DNA of 64,000 nt from Sphingomonas sp. AP4-R1 (GCF_013113735.1 NZ_CP053346.1:496001-560000); one strand, 5' to 3'; positions 43,299-51,547 are shown, numbered from the stretch's first letter. Notes: a model not told the origin generated them from the letters alone. A program made the numbers and translations.

Positions 43299-43516
43299 TA
43301 GATCGTCGTACCGACAGCATCCTCCGTCTCGGGGAAGTGCGCGCACGCACGGGCCTATCGACCGCCACCATATATCGCCGGGAGGGTGCAGGAACGTTCC
43401 CGAACCGTATCAGACTCGGCGCGAAGATGGTCGGTTGGTACGCATCGGATATAGGGGAATGGATCGCTGACCCGTTCGGCTATCGGAATCCCGCCCGCGT
43501 GGTGAGTGACGATTGA
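43295..43516 (+). CDS. AlpA-like HTH regulator (first of a tandem pair)
   Basis: 73 residues. TDSILRLGEVRARTGLSTATIYRREGAGTFPNRIRLGAKMVGWYASDIGEWI is a full AlpA/phage-type MerR-like HTH, with the GWxxSDIxxW end. It starts at ATG inside the tape-measure stop (ATGA), so it is expressed with that gene. AlpA-family proteins activate excision or late genes in P4-like satellites and related islands. Confidence 0.88.
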   Translation: MIDRRTDSILRLGEVRARTGLSTATIYRREGAGTFPNRIRLGAKMVGWYASDIGEWIADPFGYRNPARVVSDD

Positions 43517-43725
43517 TGAAAGATCGCCGGACCGACAGCTTCCTTCGTCAGGAGGAGGTGATTGCACGCACCACGCTATCGGAATCGACCATTCGGCGGA
43601 GGGAGCGCGCCGGCACTTTCCCGCGCAGAGTTATGCTCGGCGCTAACTCGGTGGCTTGGTACGCGTCCGACATTGACGACTGGATCGCCGATCCGATGGG
43701 ATATCGAGTTTCAGGGGCAGCGTAA
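43516..43725 (+). CDS. AlpA-like HTH regulator (second of a tandem pair)
   Basis: 69 residues, ATG at 43516 overlapping the previous stop by one base (TGATG). RRTDSFLRQEEVIARTTLSESTIRRRERAGTFPRRVMLGANSVAWYASDIDDWI mirrors its neighbour over its whole length, so the two arose by duplication and have diverged in the recognition helix. This suggests different operators or a heterodimer. Confidence 0.87.
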   Translation: MKDRRTDSFLRQEEVIARTTLSESTIRRRERAGTFPRRVMLGANSVAWYASDIDDWIADPMGYRVSGAA

Positions 43726-43741
43726 TTGCATGCAGGCTGAT

Positions 43742-44623
43742 TTAAGATGCGATGAGTGCTGCTAAGGCCGGAAGCATCGGCGCGAAGACACCGATGTGAT
43801 CCGCTGTTAGCCCGATAAATCTCTGATAAGCCGACAAAAGATTCGTCTTATCGCTTGCCCCCTCCATCTCCTTTACACTGTCTATAATAGATCTAACCAA
43901 AACTCCATCCGGAACGCCGCTTCGGGCAGCATTTTCGATATCGCGAAACACTGACTTACTGGAAACATTGTTATGCGATCGATCTTCAGATCCATGATTC
44001 ACTCTCGCATTATTTCCAACAACATCGCCCGAACTAAAACTACCGTTTAGCTGACCAATGTGGATGTGCGCCCCGGCAGCCCTGCTCCGCTCCTCCATTG
44101 TAAAACTCAGCCCCTCTCCGGTTATTCCAGCGCGCGCCAATTCGAGCGACCAGTCTAATATCATGTTACGAACTTGCTCGATGACGTTTCCAATAACTCC
44201 TCGCGGAAATTCTATCGCCGCCTTAGGTATATCCCATCCCGTCACGCTATTCATCTGAGTTACTATAGATGGGTTTATTGGTTTCAGCAAAGAGCCCGAC
44301 GTACTTTCATCGAATAGACTTTCATACACTCCAATCGGGTCAAACAAAGTCACTTCACTTAGCATTTCGTTAATCTGATCGTCGCCAAACATCAATGGCT
44401 GCCACCCGTGGTAAGGGTTCCAAGCTACCGGATTACCTCGCGCCTCACGATACGACGGCAAATCTGAACGATCTTTATAGCCGTCCAACTCTCGCTGCAC
44501 CCATTCAAGAGCGTCGGGGAGCGACAGCTTGACGGCCGCAATCTTTACTTTCCGTAACAGAGCGCTGATCGATGATTTTGGATCGAGTGAATCAGCCTGC
44601 AGTTGGTCTACCAAGCCGCTCAT
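43742..44623 (-). CDS. AbiTii-domain protein, candidate abortive-infection gene
   Basis: 293 residues. LVDQLQADSLDPKSSISALLRKVKIAAVKLSLPDALEWVQRELDGY and DLPSYREARGNPVAWNPYHGWQPLMFGD form the AbiTii N-terminal domain (about 1-190), known from phage-defence loci. A middle segment (IHIGQLNGSFSSGDVVGNNARVNHGSEDRS) resembles a bactofilin-like or poly-sheet linker, and the last 100 residues are helical with a hydrophobic end. It is markedly AT-richer than the host genes. Convergent with the AlpA pair and 81 bases downstream of another orphan gene. It probably protects the element or host from other phages; not proven. Confidence 0.8.
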   Translation of the reverse strand: MSGLVDQLQADSLDPKSSISALLRKVKIAAVKLSLPDALEWVQRELDGYKDRSDLPSYREARGNPVAWNPYHGWQPLMFGDDQINEMLSEVTLFDPIGVYESLFDESTSGSLLKPINPSIVTQMNSVTGWDIPKAAIEFPRGVIGNVIEQVRNMILDWSLELARAGITGEGLSFTMEERSRAAGAHIHIGQLNGSFSSGDVVGNNARVNHGSEDRSHNNVSSKSVFRDIENAARSGVPDGVLVRSIIDSVKEMEGASDKTNLLSAYQRFIGLTADHIGVFAPMLPALAALIAS

Positions 44624-44704
44624 TCGAAGACCCGTTCGCTGTTTGTCCCATCCCGTCTTAGGCGAGTGCCCGGCAGTATGTCATGCAGTTTCGCACGGTC
44701 GTCA

Positions 44705-45382
44705 TCACGGCAATATACTCTTCACGGCCGCGTCGATTTTCTCGCGATCAGCCAAATATGCGAATACGGGGCCACTGATCGCAGCTAACGCCAAGGCAAG
44801 GTTCCAGAGCTTAAATATCACCGATGCCCGCGCGGCTTCGGCCCGGCTCGGCTTCAACAGGCCGAACGCAGCCAGAATCGATAGCGGGAGGGATGAGACT
44901 GCGGACCACCCCCTGGCAATACAGGTCCCGAGTTTGCCCGCCTTCTCGTTTAACGCTTCGCTCCGCTCAAGACGCCGCCCAAGGTGCCGGAACAGTACGG
45001 TCTGAGCGGCGTCCGCAATTTCGCCTCCGCGATCACGCCAGCCGATGCCGTCGCCATACTCACGTCGCATCTCCTGAAGCGCGAGCGGGAATAGACGGGC
45101 ACCGTTCAGCATGTACATGCCGATCCGGACCCCGCTTACGATGTTATCCCAGCCTAATGCAGCCTCTAGTGCGGTTGATTGCATGCTCAGCCGCCGAAAG
45201 GCCGCCTGATCGGCACCCTGCGAGTTAGCGTAAATTACCAGCTCGCTATGAAAGTCTGCGACTGTCTGCGCGCGCCGCTCGTTCTCCGCTATCGCCCGCA
45301 CGAAGCTGATCCTGCCTATAAAGGCCAGGGCCAGGAGCACGAACGCAAGCGCGACGGTGGCCGCCATCACGGTTAGTATCAT
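44705..45382 (-). CDS. Hypothetical membrane protein of the integrative element
   Basis: 225 residues. The N-terminal helix (about 2-23, ILTVMAATVALAFVLLALAFIG) is a signal anchor. A soluble helical part follows with ENERRAQTVADFHSELVIYA and VLFRHLGRRLERSEALNEKAGKL. One or two hydrophobic segments lie near 160-175 and 190-212. No family is recognised. It is upstream of the AbiTii gene on the same strand, so it may be part of the same defence unit. Its promoter region abuts the iteron array. Confidence 0.68.
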   Translation of the reverse strand: MILTVMAATVALAFVLLALAFIGRISFVRAIAENERRAQTVADFHSELVIYANSQGADQAAFRRLSMQSTALEAALGWDNIVSGVRIGMYMLNGARLFPLALQEMRREYGDGIGWRDRGGEIADAAQTVLFRHLGRRLERSEALNEKAGKLGTCIARGWSAVSSLPLSILAAFGLLKPSRAEAARASVIFKLWNLALALAAISGPVFAYLADREKIDAAVKSILP

Positions 45383-45900
45383 GATGCGAACCTACCCATC
45401 TTTGCCAGGTCCACAATCGCGTTTTCCCGGCAACGGGTCCCTCCTGCAGATCTACGTACGGGCGGTGGGCGCTGAGCCGCACAACTTATGGCAGTCCGAA
45501 TCTGCCTAAGAGGCAAATAGGCAATTTCAGGACCAGGCATGGCGACCGGACACTGGACACACCCTATAGGGATGTGTCCGTGTCTGTCCGGTTCGCACGA
45601 CGTTATGCCGATCGGACATCTCACCGGACATTTCCGGACATTTCCGGACATCGCCGCTGGGACAAATAGCAGTTTCAATATCTTAGCAGGTTGGTAGTTT
45701 GTCTGGCCAATGTCCGGCGGCAGGCGGGGCGATCAGCGCTTCCATGGGAGAGCCGCGCGTCCGGCAAAGCAAAATGTCCGGTTTTTATACGCCGATAATC
45801 ATGCGTGATGATGGATCGCAGCGCTTTTCGGTAATTCGGGTATTTGTCCCACGGAGCGGCCAAATTAGGCGCGCCGCCCCTCGTGCTGGATCAATGCGCG
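45383..45900. other. Iteron-like repeat array, candidate replication origin
   Basis: 518-bp gap without a gene. It contains a near-perfect 25-bp palindrome (45555-45579; arms GGACACA and TGTGTCC). Tandem 10-bp units CCGGACATTT occur at 45624-45652 (two full and one partial), with a CGGACATC unit at 45613. Inverted copies ending TGTCCGG occur at 45708-45717 and 45772-45781. Outside them GGGACAAATA (45659-45668) and TATTTGTCCC (45841-45850) are perfect inverted copies. It lies directly after the replication protein gene. This layout resembles iteron origins; operator function is an alternative. Confidence 0.65.
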
Positions 45901-48009
45901 TCAGTCGACTTCTTCCTGGTCGAACGCATTTTCCAGGCTAGTGGGCCGCCGCACCAATCCTCCTTCCATTAGGACGGCGCCTTTCCGAGCTAGGCCTTCG
46001 AACGCTCGTTTGGCAGCCTTGCGCCTGCTGTCCGCATCCGCTGATGCTGATACCGTCGCCGACGCGACACACGCCTTTCGCCAGGCATCCTCCGTAACCG
46101 CGCCGGCCGTGCTTAGCGCTTCGAAGATCTGCAGCGCCGCCCGCTCGCTCGGCGTTAGCTTCTCGCGCTTCGGCGCGGCGCCGGGCGCCAGCTCGTCGAC
46201 AAGAGCCGTGGTGATCGCGTCGCCATCTTCATCTTCACCCAGACATTCGGTCGCGATCCGAAATGCGATGTCCCGATCACACGAGCCGTTGCGATTCTTG
46301 GTGAGCTTCCCCCGAACAATGCCGGCCTCGTCCCGCGCAAAAAGCTGCAGTCCAACATCAAGCGCGCCGTTCAACAAGCTATGGCCGCGCGGCGTCGCAC
46401 CCTGCGCTTTCGTATCGTGATGAATCAGGACCACCGCCGCTCCGTGGCCGGTCAGGCTCCGCGCAATGGCGACCACACGCCCCATGTCCTCCGCCGTATT
46501 CTCCTCCAAACCGGGAAAGCTCATCGCGAGCGTATCGAGGAAGATTAGGGAGGGGCGCTGTTCGGCAACCGCGCTCCGCAGCGCGGCGAGATCAGGACTA
46601 CCGCTCGCCAGCAAATCCGATACCCCCTCCACCAGGATGAAATCAGGCGCATCTCCGTGGCGACGGCGCAGACCGGTCACACGACCGCGCATGCCGTGAG
46701 GGTCTTCGGCGGCGACATAGAAGACGCAGCCAGGCTTGGTCCGCATTCCGAAGGCGGTGCGGCCTAGTGCCGCTTGGTAGCCGATGTGGGGCGCGATCAG
46801 AGATTTTCCGGCGCCCGGCGCACCGAAGATGCACGCTAGATCGCGTGGAGCAAACAGCCCCTTCACGACATATCCCCGCGACGGCGTGTCCGCGCACGCA
46901 GATGGCGGGAGGAAGCGAAGCGCCGTTGGCGCGGTTGCTGCCGCCTGCTCCGACGCAGCGAAGCCAATCTGGTCGATCACGTCAGGCTCGCCCGGTGCTG
47001 ACGACTGACTCCAACCGTAGCGCTTCGCGAGATCGAACAGCGTGCCGATGCGAACGCGCTTCCCGTCTCGGCGTCCTAGCGATTTCCAAGTGCGCTCCTG
47101 GTCGCGACGATTGTATTTCTCACCATCCTTGGACCACGCATCCCATCGATCGAAGCCGTCATCACTGCCGCCGCTCACTTGGTGCAATGCTTGGCCGATC
47201 CTCAGCCATAGATCGCGACCCCCCGTATCCTGGTGATCAGCATCCTTCACCGGAATCGCGCTCAACGCGCTTTCAATGCGATCCCAGTCGGGCGCGGGCT
47301 GCCAGTCCAGTTCGTCATCATCGCCATCTGGCGCGCTGACAGCGGTAACCAGCGGGGCGGGAGAAGGCGAATAAGGGGTGCCGTGCCGTCCGATCGCAGC
47401 GGCGTCCAGATCGTTAGCGGCGTCCAGTGGCCGCCCCTCGACGATCGCGACCTCCGGTGCAGAGGCCCCTTTTACGTGCCCAAAATAGTAGGACTGGGAA
47501 AGCGTGAAGGACTCGCCGGATAGGATGCCACCGAGAGCGCCGTTCAGCCGCGCGCACAGGCGCTCACGTTGTTCGGGCGCAGTACTGCTGCCAAGGGGGC
47601 ATACCACGCGAAATCGCGGCTTGTCGGGCGTATGTGATGGACTGGAATAGATGAGGGCGGCGATGTTCGCATTCCGCAACCATGCTGCAGCGTCGGCTAC
47701 ACCGACGAGTCCACCATCATAATCGCCTTCGATGCCTTCGATTTCGAGCACGTTGTCATTGTTGCGAAGTGATCCCTTGGTAGTCGACACGTTGCCGAAC
47801 CGCGCAAGTTTCATCAGGGGAAGATCTGCTTTCGCCCTAGCGCTCGGATCGTGCACTTCCTGTGCGAATTGCCTCAGTGAAATTTGTCGCTCAGATTTTC
47901 GCTGTGCAAGTTCATCTGCGAATATCGTGATGGTGACGCTTCGATCCAGAGGTGAATCTCCGCCTAGAAGGTCATCGAAACTGCTTACGGCTTGGGAGAC
48001 CATAGACAT
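45901..48009 (-). CDS. Replication protein: PriCT-type primase region plus RepA-like AAA ATPase
   Basis: 702 residues. The N-terminal part (about 25-200), with IEGIEGDYDGG, IYSSPSHTPDKPRFRVV and FTLSQSYYFG, looks like an archaeo-eukaryotic-type primase/polymerase fold. A PriCT-2-like helical segment follows (about 241-333, WLRIGQALHQVSGGSDDGFDRWDAWS). The C-terminal AAA_25/RepA-like helicase core has Walker A IFGAPGAGKS (about 394-403), Walker B SLIFLDTLAMSF (about 486-497) and VVLIHHDTKAQGATPRGHS. Such fusions initiate replication of phage satellites and plasmids. It is the last gene of a leftward run from 49567. Not essential for chromosome functions. Confidence 0.88.
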   Translation of the reverse strand: MSMVSQAVSSFDDLLGGDSPLDRSVTITIFADELAQRKSERQISLRQFAQEVHDPSARAKADLPLMKLARFGNVSTTKGSLRNNDNVLEIEGIEGDYDGGLVGVADAAAWLRNANIAALIYSSPSHTPDKPRFRVVCPLGSSTAPEQRERLCARLNGALGGILSGESFTLSQSYYFGHVKGASAPEVAIVEGRPLDAANDLDAAAIGRHGTPYSPSPAPLVTAVSAPDGDDDELDWQPAPDWDRIESALSAIPVKDADHQDTGGRDLWLRIGQALHQVSGGSDDGFDRWDAWSKDGEKYNRRDQERTWKSLGRRDGKRVRIGTLFDLAKRYGWSQSSAPGEPDVIDQIGFAASEQAAATAPTALRFLPPSACADTPSRGYVVKGLFAPRDLACIFGAPGAGKSLIAPHIGYQAALGRTAFGMRTKPGCVFYVAAEDPHGMRGRVTGLRRRHGDAPDFILVEGVSDLLASGSPDLAALRSAVAEQRPSLIFLDTLAMSFPGLEENTAEDMGRVVAIARSLTGHGAAVVLIHHDTKAQGATPRGHSLLNGALDVGLQLFARDEAGIVRGKLTKNRNGSCDRDIAFRIATECLGEDEDGDAITTALVDELAPGAAPKREKLTPSERAALQIFEALSTAGAVTEDAWRKACVASATVSASADADSRRKAAKRAFEGLARKGAVLMEGGLVRRPTSLENAFDQEEVD

Positions 48010-48130
48010 AATTCGGGCATGTCCTTGAATCGTGTCCCGAACGACGCTATGTCAATTCTGACCTGTGATGGGGTCGTCCAGGAAAGTTGTAAACGGCGCG
48101 CCGGGATCCCCTCCAGCGCGCCGTTCTTGC

Positions 48131-48433
48131 TTATGCTGCTCCGGCTGGAGTCAGCATCGACAAGCTCGCATTTAGCTTTTCAATCTGCTGTTCACTTAGA
48201 CCCGCCGATTCCCCGACCAGCGCAAACGACAGCGCACCGTCACGGTTGACGCATCTCAGATCAGCCCCAAGAGCTCGATCTTCGCCGATAACTGAGGCGG
48301 CATGCTGTCGTGCACGCGCCTCGGCATTCGCAATGCGCCAAGGCCACGGAACCGGGATGCCGCTTGCCATCAGCGTTCCGTGACGCTCTTGGCGCCAACG
48401 TATCCAGCGGCTGGATAGTTTGAGCCTCTTCAC
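48131..48433 (-). CDS. Hypothetical protein of the integrative element
   Basis: 100 residues. A basic N-terminus (KRLKLSSRWIRWRQERHG) is followed by WPWRIANAEARARQHAAS. No family is recognised. Overlaps the upstream gene by four bases and lies 121 bases before the replication gene, so it likely belongs to the same transcript. Confidence 0.65.
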   Translation of the reverse strand: MKRLKLSSRWIRWRQERHGTLMASGIPVPWPWRIANAEARARQHAASVIGEDRALGADLRCVNRDGALSFALVGESAGLSEQQIEKLNASLSMLTPAGAA

Positions 48434-48666
48434 GGTGCGGTTCGGTAGCCGGGAACGCCTGCCGACCGGACGAGAGCTAGCGTGGACTGCAGATCATGCT
48501 CCTCTTTTTCGGCCGCAGATAAGGCTCGGCCGGAAGCGCTGAGCAACCCCCTTGCCTCGGTGAGCGACATGTTGGTGTTGAAAGCGATATGGTTTGCCTG
48601 AGCCTCGCGGCCTTTGGCTTCGGCGCATCCTAGGATCGCATCGATGCGGGTGCGATCGGCGCTCAT
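48430..48666 (-). CDS. Hypothetical protein (small HTH-like) of the integrative element
   Basis: 78 residues. RIDAILGCAEAKGREAQANHIAFNTNMSLTEARGLLSASGRAL resembles the C-terminal segment seen after phage capsid proteases and in small phage regulators (NTNMSxxEAxxLL). No catalytic motif is present. ATGA overlaps on both sides place it in a tightly coupled run. Function unknown. Confidence 0.65.
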   Translation of the reverse strand: MSADRTRIDAILGCAEAKGREAQANHIAFNTNMSLTEARGLLSASGRALSAAEKEEHDLQSTLALVRSAGVPGYRTAP

Positions 48667-49334
48667 GCGTTCACCGCCGCGCGCAGTTCTTCCTGAAGCT
48701 CCCGCCGCCGATCAATGACCCCCGCAAACCTTTCCGGATGCCATTGGCCGTGCTCCAAAAGCCAGGCAGGTTTGACGGAATACGGGTATGTCTCAAATGC
48801 TGTGTGATGCAGGGCGCCGATAAATTCGGCGGCAGGACCGTACGGTTCCAAGGCATTATAATAACCCCTGGTACTTCGGTAGCTCTCCTCTGCCACCCTG
48901 TGAGCTGCCATGAGATTGATCAGCGCCCATGCGAGCGTGTTCCATGCGTTATGCACTTCATCTAAGGCCGGGGTGATTGTATGCTCATGGATGTAGTCGG
49001 AAGTCGCTTTCCCAAATTCCTCTTTTTTCTTTTTCTCTTCAGCCTCTGCCGCCTCGATTTTCGATTTGAGCCTTTCGAGTACCGGGCCGTCGATCTCGAC
49101 TTCCCTTTTGAGCTTAGCAAGATCGTCCCCGCTCGGCGGCAGTGCCGCCAGCACATCCCCCGCCCCGAGGGATATCTCATATTCCATCACAAGCTGCGTG
49201 TCGGCGGCCAGCTGTGCCTTGCGCTTATCGGCAGCGCTCCGCCTGCTGGAGATCTGGATTCTCAGATCGCGGACATCTGCCTGGCACTGCTTCAGCTTGG
49301 CGTCGGCGGCTTTCATTGCCGCGAGCGCGCTCAT
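48663..49334 (-). CDS. Coiled-coil protein of the integrative element
   Basis: 223 residues. Two long heptad regions: about 3-55 (AMKAADAKLKQCQADVRDLRIQI) and about 70-115 (VLERLKSKIEAAEAEEKKKKEEF), then a helical C-terminal half with ALINLMAAHRVAEESYRSTR. No membrane segment or enzyme motif is seen. Coupled by four-base overlaps to the HTH gene upstream and the 78-residue gene downstream. Function unknown; a structural or decoy role is possible. Confidence 0.68.
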   Translation of the reverse strand: MSALAAMKAADAKLKQCQADVRDLRIQISSRRSAADKRKAQLAADTQLVMEYEISLGAGDVLAALPPSGDDLAKLKREVEIDGPVLERLKSKIEAAEAEEKKKKEEFGKATSDYIHEHTITPALDEVHNAWNTLAWALINLMAAHRVAEESYRSTRGYYNALEPYGPAAEFIGALHHTAFETYPYSVKPAWLLEHGQWHPERFAGVIDRRRELQEELRAAVNA

Positions 49335-49567
49335 CGTGCGCCTCCCATCGCAGCGGTGGTGCGCGCCTCAGCCCAAGCACGCAAGCCAGCGACAGGGTAA
49401 AGCACCCTCCCGCCGCACCGGAACCACGGAGGGGAGTCGGGACTCCTTTGCGCCCGGTGCCGCCATAGGGTCGCGAGCGAAAGCCCGGTTATGCGAGCGG
49501 CATCATGCGCGCTAGCGCACTCACCCAGATTATCGAGCACGGTAGGTTTGGAAAGTTCCTGATGCAT
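49331..49567 (-). CDS. AlpA-like HTH protein heading the replication operon
   Basis: 78 residues from ATG at 49567. ASAHDAARITGLSLATLWRHRAQRSPDSPPWFRCGGRVLYPVAGLRAWAE is an HTH_17 domain. A near-consensus ribosome site AAGGAGGTGC precedes ATG (49571-49580 on the complement), which decides this start over 49597. First of a leftward run of coupled genes that ends with the replication protein, so it may set plasmid-like copy control or excision. Confidence 0.8.
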   Translation of the reverse strand: MHQELSKPTVLDNLGECASAHDAARITGLSLATLWRHRAQRSPDSPPWFRCGGRVLYPVAGLRAWAEARTTAAMGGAR

Positions 49568-49680
49568 GCTGCACCTCCTTATTTCAGGAGGCTTCAAATA
49601 AACTCAAATATAATCAAAGTCAAAAATGACTATTTTTCAGATTTAATCTGAGAAAGTTTCACATCTTATATGAAAATCAT

Positions 49681-51015
49681 TCATTTAGTTGAATCTGTAT
49701 TAGACAAACGAACCGCTAGCGCAGAAGCAATCGCGCCCGAGATCCGATCCGTAGCGTTTCGCAGGGGCGTTGCAGCAAGGTGGGCATATCTCGCCGTAGT
49801 TTGTGGCGTGGAATGTCCAAGAAGCTTACCGATCACCGGTAAACCAAGATCCGCAGCAGCGCCTACGCTGGCGAAACTATGCCGAAGGTCGTGGATACGC
49901 AGCCCTACCAAGCCTGCTTCGCGCGTAAGCATCGACCATGGCCGCTTCAAATCAGCCTTCGGCGCCAGAAGATCTCGACTAGGAAAAACAAATGGTGAAA
50001 GCGGCTTATTAAGCGGCGGCGCACCAGGCTCCCGTTGAATGGCGCGCTCCCAAAGATGATCGAGGGTTTCCACAGCGGATCGCCCGAGGACAACGGTTTT
50101 GCGACCAGTCTTGGAATCCGGCAGAAGCAACAATGCTCTCTGTCGATCATAATGATCCCATTCCAAGCGGAGGATTTCTCGCAATCTCGCCCCGGTGAAC
50201 AGGAGTAGACGGATCGCATCAGCCGCGTTCGAATCAATCTTGGTTCGGCGGTTCGCATCTTGTTTGGGAGCATGCTTCGACAGTTGGCCGGCCGCTTCAC
50301 GGCCCCAGATGATGCCTTCACTCTCGGCTCGTTCGAGCGCCGCACCTAAACGTCCCAATTCCTCTTCGGATAAGTACCGCTCCCTCCCGGCCTCTCCGAA
50401 CTTTTTAACTCCCTCACAGGGGTTGCATCCTGTCGGCACATAATCAGATTCAGCGGCCCAGCCGTAGAAATGGGATAGAAGCGTGACGACGCGGTTGGCG
50501 GTAGTCTTGTGTGTTTTACCGATGTTGCGGTGAAGCTTTATGATGTCTTGTCGGGAAACATTTCGTGCGACGAGGTTGCCCAACGCTGGGATAATGTGGC
50601 TGTCCCAATAGCCCCGATAAAGCTGCACTGTACGGGGCTTACGGACTGGATCAACTTCAGCCGCATAAAGGTCGCGCAGGTCGCGGACGCTCTTGGCAGC
50701 TCGCTCCCTTGCTCGATCGGAATTGGGATCTCCTCCCATCCGCACATTTGCCAGCATGGTCTTTGCAATATCGCGCGCTTTCTCGGGAGACAGCGTCTCA
50801 GTCGACCCAAGAGAGATCCTGCTCTTCGCAACGCCACGCCCGCCCGCTCCCGGTCGATATTCCACAATCCAAGTGCGGCATCCCTTTGGGTTTCGTCCAC
50901 TGGGTGGGCTCAGGCGCAGCCCGAACCCCTTCAGCTCGGTATCATAGAAGACAGTTGGTTTAACTACTTCCGGAAGGGCAGAAAGTGCCCGTCTGCCAAG
51001 CTTAACTTTTCCCAT
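49681..51015 (-). CDS. Tyrosine recombinase (integrase)
   Basis: 444 residues. The N-terminal arm-binding/DUF4102-like part (about 1-100; VVKPTVFYDTELKGFGLRL) and core-binding part (about 110-200) are typical of P4-like integrases that use tRNA genes. Catalytic residues: R277 in FTGARLREIL, H375-x-x-R378 in IHDLRHSF, H401 in LGHSTPQTT, and nucleophile Y410. It is read inward from attR, 142 bases away, and its start abuts an arm-type site. All key residues are present, so it should be active. Confidence 0.94.
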   Translation of the reverse strand: MGKVKLGRRALSALPEVVKPTVFYDTELKGFGLRLSPPSGRNPKGCRTWIVEYRPGAGGRGVAKSRISLGSTETLSPEKARDIAKTMLANVRMGGDPNSDRARERAAKSVRDLRDLYAAEVDPVRKPRTVQLYRGYWDSHIIPALGNLVARNVSRQDIIKLHRNIGKTHKTTANRVVTLLSHFYGWAAESDYVPTGCNPCEGVKKFGEAGRERYLSEEELGRLGAALERAESEGIIWGREAAGQLSKHAPKQDANRRTKIDSNAADAIRLLLFTGARLREILRLEWDHYDRQRALLLLPDSKTGRKTVVLGRSAVETLDHLWERAIQREPGAPPLNKPLSPFVFPSRDLLAPKADLKRPWSMLTREAGLVGLRIHDLRHSFASVGAAADLGLPVIGKLLGHSTPQTTARYAHLAATPLRNATDRISGAIASALAVRLSNTDSTK

Positions 51016-51140
51016 ATCGCCACCGAATCGCCACTGAGAATGATCTCAGATGAAGTCGCGTTAATTCGCATGATGCGATTATGTCAATTTTTTCCTTTAC
51101 TTTCAGTTACATTGAAGTCGCTTGATGTCTGGTGAAGTCA
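51016..51140. repeat. Candidate integrase arm-type sites, right end
   Basis: 51016-51036 matches 37949-37969 at 20 of 21 positions. Three further direct copies of TGAAGTC(G/A) lie at 51051, 51113 and 51133. They are between the integrase start and attR, where arm sites of attP are usually found. Confidence 0.6.
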
Positions 51141-51157
51141 GATGATGTTTTATTATC

Positions 51158-51215
51158 TCAGACTACGAATCTGAGGGTCGGACGTTCGAATCGTTCCGGG
51201 CGCGCCATTTTCTTC
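51158..51215. mobile_element. attR: 58-bp copy of the tRNA-Arg 3' half
   Basis: Identical to 37829-37886. It begins at TCAGACTACGAA and ends TTTTCTTC. It lacks the 5' half, so it is not a tRNA gene. The chromosome resumes at 51216. Confidence 0.95.
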
Positions 51216-51547
51216 GAGAATGGCTTGATAGTGGGTTTGAGGTTCTGATTTCGTTGCCGGTCCTGATAGGTACGATCACCTAACAGACGAGCGATTCGGT
51301 AGCACGCCTGAAGTCCGATCTTCGTGCCGTGCCTTGATCCCCAGAGTTAACGCTCCATACTTGAATGCATCCATCATTGGGTAGCAAAGCCGTCGGAGCA
51401 TTGCTGCGGCAGCTCTTACACTTGGTTGAAAGCTGGCGCCGCTCTTCCAGAACGATAACCTCACGATCACAAGCTTCCCTGCTGACAATCGCGCGCTATG
51501 GTATTGGCTCGCCAGCGAGCAGCTGACCATGTCGCGAGGAGGGCTTA
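51216..51547. other. 332-bp gap after attR, no supported gene
   Basis: Short ORFs here have no family features. AGGAGGG at 51537-51543 is the ribosome site of the next gene; the promoter is presumably in the last 150 bases but no clear -35/-10 pair can be named. Confidence 0.5.

Larger units (their letters stand above)
37829..51215. mobile_element. 13.3-kb integrative element in tRNA-Arg (satellite- or reduced-prophage-like)
   Basis: Bounded by perfect 58-bp repeats. It carries an integrase at the right end, excisionase/AlpA-type HTH genes, a replication protein with iteron-like sequences, many orphan genes, an AbiTii-type gene and one frameshifted tail tape-measure gene. No capsid, portal, terminase, baseplate or conjugation gene is seen. 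The gene at the right end is read inward, and base composition is lower in GC around 43.7-45.9 kb and 49.5-51.1 kb than in the host. The distance between matching repeat positions is 13,329 bp. Confidence 0.9.

Noticed and set aside
45601..45660. CRISPR-like short direct repeats
   Set aside because: The units are 10 bp and adjacent without unique spacers; no cas genes are nearby. An iteron array fits better.
48061..48130. Extra gene between the replication gene and the 100-residue orphan
   Set aside because: The space is 121 bases and the short frames lack a start with ribosome site.
51158..51207. Second tRNA-Arg gene
   Set aside because: Only the 3' half is present; the D-arm and 5' acceptor strand are missing, so it is an att duplicate.
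37829..51215. Complete prophage or conjugative element
   Set aside because: No capsid, terminase, portal, lysis, relaxase or type IV secretion gene was found; only one tail gene.
51276..51530. 84-residue ORF on the minus strand after attR
   Set aside because: No ribosome site, family feature or conserved composition; left as an intergenic region.
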